64,000 nucleotides of DNA from Hyphomicrobiales bacterium (GTDB lineage: Bacteria; Pseudomonadota; Alphaproteobacteria; Rhizobiales; Beijerinckiaceae), in NCBI GenBank assembly GCA_019075865.1, contig JAGXAN010000001.1, forward strand, positions 186,001-250,000, given 5' to 3'. Below, piece after piece: positions 26,695-35,841 of this stretch; position 1 is the stretch's first letter; every line of letters begins with the position of its first letter. Both the position numbers and the translations under genes were made by a program. The notes under the pieces were generated by a model. The model was given only the letters and a program-made list of their open reading frames with translations, was not told where the DNA came from and searched no databases.

Positions 26695-27335
26695 GGCTTC
26701 TTTGTCCACAGGCAGGCCGCCCGCAATTGCACAAAGGCGCGGGCGCGATGCGAGATCGGCAGGCTGTCGTCCTCCGGCACGGCGTTTTTCACCTCCGGTG
26801 CCATTTCGGCAAAGGTGAGACCCTGGCCATCGGGCACGAAAATCGGATCATAGCCAAAGCCCCTGTCGCCGCGCTTTGGAAATACTAGCGTGCCATCGAC
26901 GCGGCCCTCGAAAATCTCCTCGTGCTGATCCGGCCAACGCAAGATGAGCGTGGAGTGAAAACTGGCGCGCGGCGGCGAGCCGGCAAGCGCGCCTATCTGG
27001 CGCAATTGCGTCTCGACCCGGCCCATGGCCACGTCCCAGTCGCGCGGTTCGCCCGCCCAATCGGCCGAATAGACCCCCGGTGCGCCATCCAATGCCGCCA
27101 CATCCATGCCGCTGTCATCGGCCAGCGCGGGCAATCCGGTTTCGTGCACGGCGGACATTGCCTTGATCCGGGCGTTTTCAATATAGGTGGTGCCGGTTTC
27201 GGGGGGCTCGGGCAGGTTCAATTCGCCAGCCGAAAGCACCTCGATATGAAACGGGGCCAGCAAAGCCTGCATTTCCCGCAGCTTGCCCTTGTTGTGGGTC
27301 GCCAGCACCAGGCGGCCGCTGAGTTGGCGCGCCAT
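26691..27335 (-). CDS. rdgB: non-canonical purine NTP pyrophosphatase (RdgB/HAM1)
   Basis: Removes dITP, ITP and XTP from the nucleotide pool, yielding the monophosphate and pyrophosphate. The 214-residue protein has the N-terminal THNKGKLREM, ALADDSGMDVAALDGAPGVYSADWAG with the catalytic aspartates, and the C-terminal SHRARAF motif. It is full length. Its ATG shares a base with the TGA stop of rph (TGATG), so rph-rdgB are translationally coupled, as in many alphaproteobacteria. The 3' end overlaps the convergent propeller gene by four bases. Confidence 0.95.
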   Translation of the reverse strand: MARQLSGRLVLATHNKGKLREMQALLAPFHIEVLSAGELNLPEPPETGTTYIENARIKAMSAVHETGLPALADDSGMDVAALDGAPGVYSADWAGEPRDWDVAMGRVETQLRQIGALAGSPPRASFHSTLILRWPDQHEEIFEGRVDGTLVFPKRGDRGFGYDPIFVPDGQGLTFAEMAPEVKNAVPEDDSLPISHRARAFVQLRAACLWTKKP

Positions 27336-28048
27336 CAGGCAATCGCCGCTTTTTGCAGGACGATCAATTCGTCGATGCCGCCACGCGCCAGCGCCAGAAA
27401 TTGCGTGAGTTCGGCCTCGCTGAAGGGCGCGCCCTCCGCCGTCGCCTGCACTTCAACGAGTCCGCCGCTGCCGGTCATGACGAAATTTGCATCCGTTTCG
27501 GCCACGCTGTCCTCGGCGTAATCAAGATCCAGCACCGCCATGCCCTGATACATGCCGCAGGACACTGCCGCCACATGGTCGCGCAGCGGATTATCCTTGA
27601 TAATGGAGCGGGCTCGCATCCACTTGCAGCAATCATGCAGCGCCACCCAGGCGCCGGTAATGGCGGCGGTGCGGGTGCCGCCATCGGCCTGCAAAACGTC
27701 GCAGTCGATGGAAATCGCGCGCTCGCCCAAAGCCTGAAGATTGGTGACGGCGCGCAGCGAGCGGCCAATCAGCCGCTGGATTTCCTGCGTGCGGCCGGAG
27801 GGCTTGCCCGACGTTGACTCGCGTTTTGTGCGGGTATGGGTGGCGCGGGGCAGCATCGCATATTCCGCCGTTACCCAGCCGCGCCCCTGTCCGCGCAGCC
27901 AGACCGGCGGCTTTTCTTCCAGCGAGGCCGTGCAAAGCACATGCGTATCACCAAATTTCACCAGGCACGACCCTTCCGCATAGCGCGCCACATTGCGCTC
28001 CAGAGTTACCGGTCGCATGATTTTGGCGTCGCGTTTGGATGGGCGCAT
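27335..28048 (-). CDS. rph: ribonuclease PH
   Basis: A phosphorolytic 3'-5' exoribonuclease that trims tRNA 3' ends. The 237-residue protein has the family length and motifs: [56 protein letters not shown] and [19 protein letters not shown] with the phosphate-binding arginines and aspartates. The start has AAGGAG at the right distance. In many alphaproteobacteria rph is divergent from hrcA-grpE; here the upstream neighbour is an ABC exporter on the same strand, 110 bases away. Confidence 0.95.
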   Translation of the reverse strand: MRPSKRDAKIMRPVTLERNVARYAEGSCLVKFGDTHVLCTASLEEKPPVWLRGQGRGWVTAEYAMLPRATHTRTKRESTSGKPSGRTQEIQRLIGRSLRAVTNLQALGERAISIDCDVLQADGGTRTAAITGAWVALHDCCKWMRARSIIKDNPLRDHVAAVSCGMYQGMAVLDLDYAEDSVAETDANFVMTGSGGLVEVQATAEGAPFSEAELTQFLALARGGIDELIVLQKAAIA

Positions 28049-28158
28049 GAAAGCTCCTTGAACATTGTGTGCCGGCGCTCACCAGGAGAAACACGGCTCT
28101 CATTTAACAAAACAGGTTCTTCGCGGTGCCTTGCGCACGCGCCCATGTCAAGTTTTAA

Positions 28159-30018
28159 TCACTCCGCAGCTTGCGCGGGCGCATCGCTGCCAATGAATCC
28201 GCCCGATTGCCGCGCCCATAAATCCGCATATATTCCATGGGCTTGCAGCAATTGTTCGTGCGTTCCGGTTTCAATGATCGCGCCCCGGTCCATTACCACC
28301 AAACGATCCATGCGGGCAATGGTGGAAAGACGATGCGCAATCGCGATCGTGGTTTTGTGGGTCATCAACCGGTCGAGCTGTTCCTGAATGGCGGCCTCCA
28401 CTTCGCTGTCGAGGGCGCTGGTGGCTTCATCCAGAACCAGGATCGGTGCATTTTTCAGGATCACTCTGGCAATGGCAATGCGCTGGCGTTGGCCCCCCGA
28501 GAGCTTGACGCCGCGCTCACCGACCCGCGCGTCATAGCCGCGCCGGCCCTCCCAATCCTCGAGGGCGAGGATGAAATCATGCGCATGTGCCTCGCGCGCG
28601 GCCTGCATCACCGCCTCCATCGAGGCGTCGCGGCGGCCATAGCGGATGTTCTCGGCAATGGACCGGTGCAACAGCGAAGTGTCCTGCGTCACCATGCCAA
28701 TGGCGGCGCGCAAGCTCTCCTGCTTCACCTGCCTGATGTCCTGCCCGTCAATCAGTATGTGTCCCGATTGCAGGTCATAGAAGCGAAGCAGCAGGTTGAC
28801 GAGGGTCGATTTGCCAGCGCCCGAACGGCCAACCAGCCCGACCTTCTCGCCCGGGCGGATCGTCAGGCTGAAGTGATCGATGGTCGTGGCCGTGCCATAG
28901 CTGAACGAGACATCCTGGAAGCGGATTTCGCCCCTGTCAGCCACGAGTTCACCAGCACCCTTCTGGTCTTCCAGCCCATGCGGCACAGCAATCGACAGCA
29001 TGGCTTCCTGCACGGCACCGATGTTTTCAAATATGCTGGCGATTTCCCAGGCCACCCAACCGGCCATGGTGGTGATGCGCCATACCAGCGGCAGTGCCAC
29101 CGCAATCGCCGCGCCGTGCAGGGCGCCGATATACCAAAGCCAGATCGCCACCGAGGAAGTGCTGGCCAGAAGCGACAGGTTGAGCAGATTGAGGCAAACC
29201 ACGAAAATCGAGTCAAGCCGCATTTCGGCCTGCATGGTCGTCAGGTTGCGATCGAGCGCTTCGCGGATATGGGCGTCTTCATCGCTGGCCCGGGCGAACA
29301 GCTTGACGGTCAGAATGTTGGTGTAGGAATCGACGATGCGGCCCGATGACAGCGAGCGCATCAGCGACGTCGCCTTGGAGCGGTCGCGCATTTGCGGCAC
29401 CAGCACTCGCATCAGCACCATGTAAAGGACAAACCAGCCGAGCACCGGCATGGCCAGCCGCCAGTCCATCGACACCAGCCAGGCGAGCGCACTGGACGCA
29501 TAGATCAGCAGATACCAAAGCGCGCGGATCGAGGAGAGGATTGTCTCGCGGATGGGGGCCGCGACGCCCATGACCCGGCTGGCAATCCGCCCGGCAAAAT
29601 CATTCTGGAAAAACGGCCAGCTTTGCCGCACCACATGCCAATGCGCCTGCCAGCGCACCAGAATGGTGGTGCCGGGGGTGATGGCGACGTGGCGGATCAG
29701 GCTGTCAAGCAGCAGCGCACTGGGCATGATGACCAGAATGGCCCCGCCCAGCAGCAGAAGAACCGGCAGGGCGGCATGGAGCGCGCTCACCCGGTCGCTG
29801 GTGCCCGCCAGCGTCACCACACGCCCGATAAACACCGGAATCAACGTATCGACGCTGGCCGAAATGGCACCGGTCACCAAGAGGCTGGCGTATAGCCACC
29901 GGGTTTGGCGCACATAAAACCAGTAAAACGCCAGAAGCGTATTGGGCGGCGTGACGGAATGTCCGTCCACCTGCGGCGGATCGGTGATGGGAATCAATCG
30001 TTGAAAAAAGCCGAACAT
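28159..30018 (-). CDS. ABC exporter, fused membrane and ATPase domains
   Basis: A 619-residue half-transporter. The N-terminal half has about six transmembrane helices (for example WLYASLLVTGAISA and LLLGGAILVIMPSALLLDSLI). The C-terminal nucleotide-binding domain has the Walker A GRSGAGKST, the signature LSGGQRQRIAIAR, Walker B ILVLDEATSALDSE and the H-loop IAIAHRLSTI. The start at 30018 follows a GC-rich frame that is not protein-like. It works as a homo- or heterodimer exporting drugs, lipids or peptides; the substrate is unknown. A MarR-family regulator gene lies 50 bases upstream on the same strand, a common layout for an inducible efflux pump. Confidence 0.92.
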   Translation of the reverse strand: MFGFFQRLIPITDPPQVDGHSVTPPNTLLAFYWFYVRQTRWLYASLLVTGAISASVDTLIPVFIGRVVTLAGTSDRVSALHAALPVLLLLGGAILVIMPSALLLDSLIRHVAITPGTTILVRWQAHWHVVRQSWPFFQNDFAGRIASRVMGVAAPIRETILSSIRALWYLLIYASSALAWLVSMDWRLAMPVLGWFVLYMVLMRVLVPQMRDRSKATSLMRSLSSGRIVDSYTNILTVKLFARASDEDAHIREALDRNLTTMQAEMRLDSIFVVCLNLLNLSLLASTSSVAIWLWYIGALHGAAIAVALPLVWRITTMAGWVAWEIASIFENIGAVQEAMLSIAVPHGLEDQKGAGELVADRGEIRFQDVSFSYGTATTIDHFSLTIRPGEKVGLVGRSGAGKSTLVNLLLRFYDLQSGHILIDGQDIRQVKQESLRAAIGMVTQDTSLLHRSIAENIRYGRRDASMEAVMQAAREAHAHDFILALEDWEGRRGYDARVGERGVKLSGGQRQRIAIARVILKNAPILVLDEATSALDSEVEAAIQEQLDRLMTHKTTIAIAHRLSTIARMDRLVVMDRGAIIETGTHEQLLQAHGIYADLWARQSGGFIGSDAPAQAAE

Positions 30019-30068
30019 GCGAAAGCCAATCTTGAAAGGCGGGTGGGCGCGGATGACGCTAAAATGGT

Positions 30069-30521
30069 TCAACCATTCAGGTGGGGCAATAGCTTGCCCA
30101 ATTGCTTGGCCATTTTCCGGGCGCTGTCGCCATCCAGAAACGGCTCCATCTTGTCGGCAAGCACCTGCGCATGCACCGCCCACATGGCAGCGCGCAATTT
30201 TGCGCCTGCCGCATCGAGTTTGATCCAGTAACCGCGGCCATCTTCCTCGCACGCGATCCTATGCACCAGGCCAGCCGCGATCATCTTCTCGATCATCCGC
30301 GAGAGATTATATTGCGCGATCTGCAGGCGGGCCTCGATATCGCGCGGGCGCAATTGCTGGTCTTGCGCGTGCTCGATCTCCAGCAAAACATCATGCCAGA
30401 GCAGGGGTGGCAGATGCGCGCCTTTCAGCCGGCTTTCCGTTTCGCCCGCAATCGCGCGGTGAACCCGCACGAGGCGTGTCCAGGCCCGAAGAATTTGCGA
30501 TGGATCGTTGGAACCTGTCAT
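30069..30521 (-). CDS. MarR-family transcriptional regulator
   Basis: A 150-residue winged-helix protein: a dimerisation helix at the N-terminus (ILRAWTRLVRVHRAIAGETE), a helix-turn-helix and wing region (RPRDIEARLQIAQYNLSRMIEKMIAAGLVHRI then DGRGYWIKLDAAG), and C-terminal dimerisation helices. The family responds to phenolic or other small ligands by releasing DNA. It is upstream of, and on the same strand as, the ABC exporter, so it probably controls both. The 210-base gap to the divergent mmsB gene is the likely operator region. Confidence 0.9.
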   Translation of the reverse strand: MTGSNDPSQILRAWTRLVRVHRAIAGETESRLKGAHLPPLLWHDVLLEIEHAQDQQLRPRDIEARLQIAQYNLSRMIEKMIAAGLVHRIACEEDGRGYWIKLDAAGAKLRAAMWAVHAQVLADKMEPFLDGDSARKMAKQLGKLLPHLNG

Positions 30522-30731
30522 GCAACAAGATTAGCAGTTGCCAACCTGAAATTGCAACCTCGACGCTTTTGGACAGAGCAACGGTGAAAGGCGCGATGAC
30601 CGCAGAACGTAGCATTTTTTTATCGAGACGTTCGTGCCATAAATGCGTGAAATTCATCAGCGCGCACCTGCCATGTCGCGCCCGTTCAGGGGTGGGGCGC
30701 AGCAGACGCGAACAGCACAGGAATCAAAATT

Positions 30732-31619
30732 ATGGCAAAGATCGCATTCATCGGGCTAGGCAATATGGGCGGGCCAATGGCGGCCAATCTGGTAAAGGCC
30801 GGCCATCAGGTCGCGGGCTTTGATCTTGTGCCAGCGCTGCGCGAGCAGGCGGCGGCCCAAGGCGTCGCAGTGGCAAGTTCGCTGGTTTCAGCCGTGCAGG
30901 GCTGCGAAGCCGTGGTTACCATGCTGCCGGCGGGTGGGCATGTCGTTTCGGTCTGGCGCGAATTTCTGCCCAAAGCCGACAAGGGCGCATTGCTGATTGA
31001 TTGCTCCACCATCGATGTTGCCAGTTCGCATCAGGTGCATCAAATGGCGCACGATGCCGGGTTCAGAAGCGTGGACGCGCCGGTTTCGGGCGGCACTGGC
31101 GGCGCCACAAACGCCACACTGACCTTCATGTGTGGTGGCGACCCTGAGGCCCTGGCAGCCGCAACCCCCATTTTGCAATCCATGGGCAAGAAGATTGTCG
31201 CCTGTGGCAAAGCGGGGGCCGGGCAGGCGGCCAAAATCTGCAACAACATGATTCTCGGTGCGACCATGGTGGCCACCGCCGAAGCTTTCGTGCTCGGCGA
31301 AAAGCTCGGCCTGTCACATCAGGCGCTGTTTGATGTGGCCTCGACATCCTCCGGGCAAAGCTGGTCGATGACGTCGTATTGTCCGGTGCCCGGCCCCGTG
31401 CCCGCCAGCCCCGCCAACCATGATTACAAGCCCGGATTTGCCACGGCATTGATGCTAAAGGATTTGAAACTGTCGCAGCAAGCCGCGCTCTCGGTGGGCG
31501 CATCCACCCCGATGGGGGCGCTGGCCATGCAGATTTACTCGCTATTTATGGCCGAAGGTCACGCGGGTGAGGATTTTTCGGCCGTCATTGCCATGCTGCG
31601 CGGCAAGGCCGGGGCCTGA
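30732..31619 (+). CDS. mmsB: 3-hydroxyisobutyrate dehydrogenase family protein
   Basis: A 295-residue beta-hydroxyacid dehydrogenase, probably oxidising 3-hydroxyisobutyrate to methylmalonate semialdehyde in valine catabolism. The NAD motif is FIGLGNMGGPMAANLVKAGH; the substrate motif is DAPVSGGTGGA; the catalytic lysine is in KICNNMILGATMVATAEAF; the C-terminal DLKLSQQAA and SLFMAEGHAGEDFSAVI fit MmsB proper. The related tartronate-semialdehyde reductase is the main alternative. The valine-pathway partners mmsA and acyl-CoA dehydrogenase are not adjacent. It is convergent with the TPM genes. Confidence 0.88.
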   Translation: MAKIAFIGLGNMGGPMAANLVKAGHQVAGFDLVPALREQAAAQGVAVASSLVSAVQGCEAVVTMLPAGGHVVSVWREFLPKADKGALLIDCSTIDVASSHQVHQMAHDAGFRSVDAPVSGGTGGATNATLTFMCGGDPEALAAATPILQSMGKKIVACGKAGAGQAAKICNNMILGATMVATAEAFVLGEKLGLSHQALFDVASTSSGQSWSMTSYCPVPGPVPASPANHDYKPGFATALMLKDLKLSQQAALSVGASTPMGALAMQIYSLFMAEGHAGEDFSAVIAMLRGKAGA

Positions 31620-31629
31620 TAGCATAGTC

Positions 31630-32241
31630 TCAGACGACGTAAATCCGGTTTGGTAATTGATCTTTCGGGGTGGCATCGGGCGGAAAATGTGCCGCCAGAT
31701 GGCGACCGGCGGCGGCGACGGCTTCCACAAAGCCGGTTGCCATGTCGCCCTTTTGGGCGTGTGCCACCAGCGCATCGACAATCTGCTGCCATTCCGGCTG
31801 CGCGATTTTGGCGGCAATGCCCTCATCGGCGATCACCCGCGCGTAACGCTCGGCCAGCGATACATAAATCAGGATGCCGGTGCGCTCCGTCGTGTTTGAA
31901 ACCCCGCGCATCATGAATTGCCCGAGTGCGGCCCGGTGCGCCTGCGCGCGCAGCACCCGCTTGGGCACCAGCCAAAGGCGCAAAGCCGGCCGCGACAACA
32001 GCAAAAACAGACCGATAAAGACGACAAGCTCCATGATATAGATCCGCTGCACCGACATTTGCGTGAAAGCAATCAGCGGCCACGGCACGATCAGCGCAAT
32101 CATGCTTGCCCAAAGCAGCGGCACGTTCGCATAATCGGAGGAGGCATGGGCGAGGACACAGACAATCTCGCCGCGTGTCTGGCGCTCGGCCTGCGCAATG
32201 GCATCAGAAATTCTGGCGTGATCGGCCGGGGTCAATTCCAT
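31630..32241 (-). CDS. TPM-domain membrane protein (DUF477), short form
   Basis: A 203-residue protein with a TPM domain (Psb32/TLP18.3/MOLO-1 type) split by membrane segments: EIVCVLAHASSDYANVPLLWASMIALIVPWPL, then LVVFIGLFLLLSRPALRLWL. The second part, RTGILIYVSLAERYARVIADEGI, is the canonical TPM strand-helix motif. The start overlaps the stop of the next upstream TPM gene (TAATG), so the two are coupled. It is third in a lemA-TPM-TPM operon. The function of bacterial TPM proteins is unclear; envelope or membrane-repair roles have been proposed. Confidence 0.88.
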   Translation of the reverse strand: MELTPADHARISDAIAQAERQTRGEIVCVLAHASSDYANVPLLWASMIALIVPWPLIAFTQMSVQRIYIMELVVFIGLFLLLSRPALRLWLVPKRVLRAQAHRAALGQFMMRGVSNTTERTGILIYVSLAERYARVIADEGIAAKIAQPEWQQIVDALVAHAQKGDMATGFVEAVAAAGRHLAAHFPPDATPKDQLPNRIYVV

Positions 32242-33026
32242 TACCAGCTCCCCGAGGCGCCACCGCCTCCTGAATCACCGCCGCCGCCGGAAAATCCGCC
32301 GCCAAAACCGCCGCCGGAGCCGCTCCCAAATCCTCCGCCAAATCCTCCGCCCATGGGCAGGAAGATGATGCCGCCGCGCCCGCCCATGGCCCGGTTGGCC
32401 CGCGAAAGCACCAGCAGCACCAGCCCAATGATCAGAAACGGCATCAAAAAGCCCAGAAGCGATGGCTGGTTATCGGCCCGCAGGTTCTGGCGCGCCTGCC
32501 AGTCCTTGCTGTCCGTGGTCAGCACGCTGATGATGTCGTCGACACCACTGGCAATGCCGCCCGAATAATCATTGTTCTTGAAGCGCGGCACGATCGCATG
32601 GGTGATGATGACATTGGAGAGCACATCCGTCAGCGTGCCTTCCAGCCCATAGCCCACCTCGATGCGCACCTTGCGTTCATTGGGCGCGACCAGCAGCAGC
32701 ACGCCGTTGTTTTTGGTCTTTTCGCCCAGTTTCCAGGCGCGGAAAAGGTCATTGGCATAGGGCGCAATATTCTGCCCGCCCAATGTCGGCACCGTTGCCA
32801 CTTCGAGTTGAATCCCGGATTTGTCTTCCAGCGTTTTCAGCTTGGCTTCGAGATCGGCCTTCACCACGGGCGAGATGATATTGGCCCCGTCCATCACCCG
32901 ATCGTTGAGGGCGGGAAAATTTTCCGCCGCCAGCGCCCCCGACATCGCGCCGGAAAACGCCAGCAGCAACGCGGCCAGCGCCACCCGAATGAATTTGCGT
33001 GATGGAAATGCGAGCATCATTGCCAC
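32241..33026 (-). CDS. YgcG-family TPM-domain protein with glycine-rich C-terminus
   Basis: A 261-residue protein: signal peptide (VALAALLLAFSGAMSG ending ALAAENF), TPM domain (NDRVMDGANIISP through IEVGYGLEGTLTDVLSN), one transmembrane helix (LLGFLMPFLIIGLVLLVLS), and a tail that is nearly pure Gly/Ser (GGGFGGGFGSGSGGG). This is the usual YgcG layout, with the TPM domain outside the membrane. The first codon is GTG at 33026 overlapping the lemA TAG, or one of the ATGs at 33020 and 33017. It lies between lemA and a second TPM gene. Confidence 0.9.
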   Translation of the reverse strand: MAMMLAFPSRKFIRVALAALLLAFSGAMSGALAAENFPALNDRVMDGANIISPVVKADLEAKLKTLEDKSGIQLEVATVPTLGGQNIAPYANDLFRAWKLGEKTKNNGVLLLVAPNERKVRIEVGYGLEGTLTDVLSNVIITHAIVPRFKNNDYSGGIASGVDDIISVLTTDSKDWQARQNLRADNQPSLLGFLMPFLIIGLVLLVLSRANRAMGGRGGIIFLPMGGGFGGGFGSGSGGGFGGGFSGGGGDSGGGGASGSW

Positions 33027-33625
33027 TAGAACTTGACCTTGGGCGGTGCCTGCGTGCCAGCGTCGGCGGTAAATTCAGCCATGGGCTGCTTGCTTGCAAA
33101 TACCGTCTTGGCCCAGATCAGGCTGGGGAATGTCTCCAGCGAGAGATTATAATCGCGAACCGCTGCAATATAATCCTTGCGGGCGACGGCAATGCGGTTC
33201 TCCGTGCCCTCAAGCTGCGATTGCAGGGCCAGAAAATTCTGGTTGGATTTGAGATCGGGATAATTCTCGCTCACCGCCAGCAAGCGGCCCAACGCGCCGG
33301 TCAACTGGCCCTGCGCTTCCTGAAACGCTTTCAGTTTGGCTGGATCGGACAAATCATTGGCATCCACGTGAATGGCTGTGGCCTTGGCCCTCGCCTCGAC
33401 AACGGCGGTCAGCACGTCCTTTTCCTGCTTGGCATAGCCCTGCACGGTGCTGACCAGATTGGGAATGAGATCCGAGCGGCGCTGATATTCATTCTGCACC
33501 TGCGCCCATTGTGCCTTGGCATTGGCTTCCTGGGTTGGAATGTTGTTGTAGCCGCACCCTGCCAGCGCCGAGCCGATAAATAAAAGTGCCACGGCCATGC
33601 GCAGGCGTGCCAAGAAATTGAACAT
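33026..33625 (-). CDS. lemA: LemA family protein
   Basis: A 199-residue protein with an N-terminal membrane anchor. ALLFIGSALAGCGYNNIP contains a lipobox-like LAGC, so it may be a lipoprotein. The LemA core follows: KAQWAQVQNEYQRRSDLIPNLVSTVQGYAKQEKDVLTAVVEARAKA, SENYPDLKSNQNFLALQSQLEGTENRIAVARKDY and a C-terminal FASKQPMAEFT. The family is widespread and of uncertain function, often found with TPM proteins as here. It heads the operon and is divergent from pobA across 188 bases. Confidence 0.93.
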   Translation of the reverse strand: MFNFLARLRMAVALLFIGSALAGCGYNNIPTQEANAKAQWAQVQNEYQRRSDLIPNLVSTVQGYAKQEKDVLTAVVEARAKATAIHVDANDLSDPAKLKAFQEAQGQLTGALGRLLAVSENYPDLKSNQNFLALQSQLEGTENRIAVARKDYIAAVRDYNLSLETFPSLIWAKTVFASKQPMAEFTADAGTQAPPKVKF

Positions 33626-33813
33626 AGTTTCCTCCCGATAATTTCTGAATGTAACGGATATTTACGGCACTGGAAAGACAATCGCATCGGTCGATTATCA
33701 CCGTTGGCGTTGGATGCCTTGGCATGTAATCCTTCGGTGCGCGGTGTGCGAACAATTGCGTCCGCATGGCTGCGCTTGCGCCAGTTTCGCATATATTTGC
33801 CAGAGAGGTTCAC

Positions 33814-34986
33814 ATGCGTACTAAAGTGGCGATCATCGGTTCCGGCCCGGCAGGTTTGTTGCTGGGTGCCTTGCTGCATGCAGCGGGCATTGACAACATC
33901 ATCATTGAGCAGCGCTCGCGCGATTACGTGCTGTCGCGGATACGTGCCGGCGTGCTGGAGCAGGGCACGGTCGACATATTGCGGCGTCTGGGCGTCAGCG
34001 CGCGGCTGGACCATGAAGGTCTGCCCCACCAAGGCTTTTCCATAGGCTATGCCAACCGTAGCCTGCGAATCGACCTCGCTGACCTCACCAATGGCAGCAA
34101 GGTCATGGTCTATGGCCAGACCGAAGTCACCCGCGACTTGATGGACGCGCGCCTGCAGGCGGGGCTGACAACGCTTTACGAGGCCGAGAATACGACACTG
34201 CATGATTTTGACAGCTTCAAACCGTCGGTTTCCTGCCAGGTTGCGGGCAAGACCATCACGATTGATTGCGACGTCATCGCTGGCTGCGACGGCTTTCACG
34301 GTGTCTCGCGCGCCAGCGTTCCGGTCAATGCGATCAACCAGTTCGAGCGGGTCTATCCGTTTGGCTGGCTTGGCATAATGGCAGATGTGCCGCCTTGCTC
34401 GCATGAACTGATCTATGCCAGCCACCCGCGCGGCTTCGCGCTCTGCTCGATGCGCTCGACCACAAGAAGCCGCTATTACCTTCAGGTGAAAGCGGACGAA
34501 AATATCGCCGAATGGCCCGATCACCGGTTTTGGGATGAGTTGCGCCGCCGTCTGGACCCGGTAGCGGCGGACAATGTCGTGCCCGGCCCCTCGATTGAAA
34601 AATCGGTGGCGCCTTTGCGCAGTTTTGTCGCCGAACCTCTGCAGTTTGGCCGTCTGTTTCTGGTGGGCGATGCGGCCCATATCGTGCCGCCAACCGGTGC
34701 CAAGGGCCTCAATCTGGCGGCCAGCGACGCTTTTTATCTCAGCGAAGCGCTCATCGAATATTATGCAGACCGCACCCCCGCCGCCCTGTGCCGCTACTCT
34801 GCGCGTGCGCTGGACCGGATCTGGAAGGCCGAGCGGTTTTCCTGGTCCATGACCACTCTGCTGCACCGCTTCGACCATTATTCGGCTTTTGAGCAGAAAA
34901 TGCAGGATGCGGAATTTGCCTTTCTCGAAAGCTCGCGCACCGCGCGGCAGGCCATGGCCGAAAATTATATCGGGCTGCCCCTGTAA
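33814..34986 (+). CDS. pobA: 4-hydroxybenzoate 3-monooxygenase
   Basis: PobA hydroxylates 4-hydroxybenzoate to protocatechuate using FAD and NADPH. From the ATG at 33814 (AGAGAGG box) the protein has 390 residues, as in Pseudomonas PobA. It shows the FAD motif [30 protein letters not shown], the DG fingerprint (VIAGCDGFHGVSR), the second FAD motif LVGDAAHIVPPTGAKGLNLAASD, and the C-terminal AENYIGLPL. The protocatechuate pathway (pca genes) and the usual AraC-type PobR are not in the window. A terminator-like structure lies 108 bases downstream, before rimP. Confidence 0.95.
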   Translation: MRTKVAIIGSGPAGLLLGALLHAAGIDNIIIEQRSRDYVLSRIRAGVLEQGTVDILRRLGVSARLDHEGLPHQGFSIGYANRSLRIDLADLTNGSKVMVYGQTEVTRDLMDARLQAGLTTLYEAENTTLHDFDSFKPSVSCQVAGKTITIDCDVIAGCDGFHGVSRASVPVNAINQFERVYPFGWLGIMADVPPCSHELIYASHPRGFALCSMRSTTRSRYYLQVKADENIAEWPDHRFWDELRRRLDPVAADNVVPGPSIEKSVAPLRSFVAEPLQFGRLFLVGDAAHIVPPTGAKGLNLAASDAFYLSEALIEYYADRTPAALCRYSARALDRIWKAERFSWSMTTLLHRFDHYSAFEQKMQDAEFAFLESSRTARQAMAENYIGLPL

Positions 34987-35066
34987 AACCGCAGTCCGGG
35001 CCAAAATGCCATCTTGTCACTGGTGGCAATTTGGCTTAAGGGGTTAGGCAATAAGAATTCATCTGG

Positions 35067-35127
35067 ATCATCCTTCTTGGATGGTTGCTCTTGAAGAGTG
35101 GGGTCCGTGAGGAACCCGCTCTTTTTT
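35067..35127 (+). promoter_or_regulatory. rimP leader: upstream hairpin plus intrinsic terminator (possible attenuator)
   Basis: AAGAGTGGG (35094-35102) pairs with CCCGCTCTT (35115-35123), nine pairs with one wobble, followed by a U-run to 35127. An earlier hairpin, CATCC-TTCTT-GGATG (35069-35083), extendable by two pairs, precedes it. A second GCTCTT copy at 35087-35092 could compete for the same AAGAG arm. The structure may terminate pobA transcripts, attenuate the rimP operon, or both. An attenuator leader before rimP has been proposed in gammaproteobacteria; whether this one is related is unknown. Confidence 0.6.
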
Positions 35128-35179
35128 AATGCCTCGAACACCTTCTATTGGCGCAAGCCCCTTTTGTTGGCGGAAGAAA

Positions 35180-35839
35180 TTGGACGAACAGGAAATCCAA
35201 AGATTGTTGACCGAGCCCCGGCTGGTGGCTGAAACGGGCGTGGCGGCGCGCGTCGCCCGCCTCGCCGACCCGGTTCTGGCCGATCTCGGCCTTCGGCTGG
35301 TGCGGGTGAAAATCTCGGGCCAGGACGGCACCACGGTTCAGATCATGTGCGAAAAGCCGGATGGCACCATGAATGTCGAGGAATGCGAACGCGTTAGCAT
35401 CGCGCTGTCGCCGGTGCTCGACGTGGAAAACCCGGTTGTGCAGGCTTACCGGCTTGAAATTTCCTCGCCCGGCATCGACCGCCCGCTGGTGCGTGTTTCT
35501 GATTTTCAGCGCGCCGTTGGCCATGAAGCACGCATTGAAATGGCGCAGATGACCCACAATCGCCGCCGTTTCAAGGCGTGGATTGACGCGGTGGACGCCA
35601 CCGACATCCACATCAACCGCGTGGACGCGCGCGACGATGAAGAAGCCAAACTGGCACTGCCGATCAAGGATATTGCCGAGGCCCATCTGGTGCTGACCGA
35701 GGCGCTCATTCGCGAGTCGCTGCGCGCAGCCAAGGGCGCCCCGCCCGAAGAAACCGGCGAGGCGGGGTCACCGCCACCCCGCTCCAGCCATAAACCCTTT
35801 GTTCCAAAAGCACGTCAAGAACCCAAGAGGAGACGTTAA
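35180..35839 (+). CDS. rimP: ribosome maturation factor RimP
   Basis: RimP helps mature the 30S subunit. The domain is complete: [45 protein letters not shown], and [22 protein letters not shown]. The ATG at 35129 is an alternative start but lies directly against the terminator U-run and has no ribosome-binding sequence; the TTG at 35180 has CGGAAGAA just upstream and starts at [10 protein letters not shown], so I prefer it (219 residues). The C-terminal 40 residues are a Pro/Lys/Arg-rich extension common in alphaproteobacteria. First gene of rimP-nusA-ylxR-infB-rbfA-truB; nusA follows within 22 bases. Confidence 0.92.
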   Translation: MDEQEIQRLLTEPRLVAETGVAARVARLADPVLADLGLRLVRVKISGQDGTTVQIMCEKPDGTMNVEECERVSIALSPVLDVENPVVQAYRLEISSPGIDRPLVRVSDFQRAVGHEARIEMAQMTHNRRRFKAWIDAVDATDIHINRVDARDDEEAKLALPIKDIAEAHLVLTEALIRESLRAAKGAPPEETGEAGSPPPRSSHKPFVPKARQEPKRRR

Positions 35840-35841
35840 TC

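Noticed and set aside
28159-30018. The ABC transporter as part of the PQQ-associated ABC system
   Set aside because: It is a fused exporter with its own MarR gene, not the separate ATPase subunit found with PQQ dehydrogenases.
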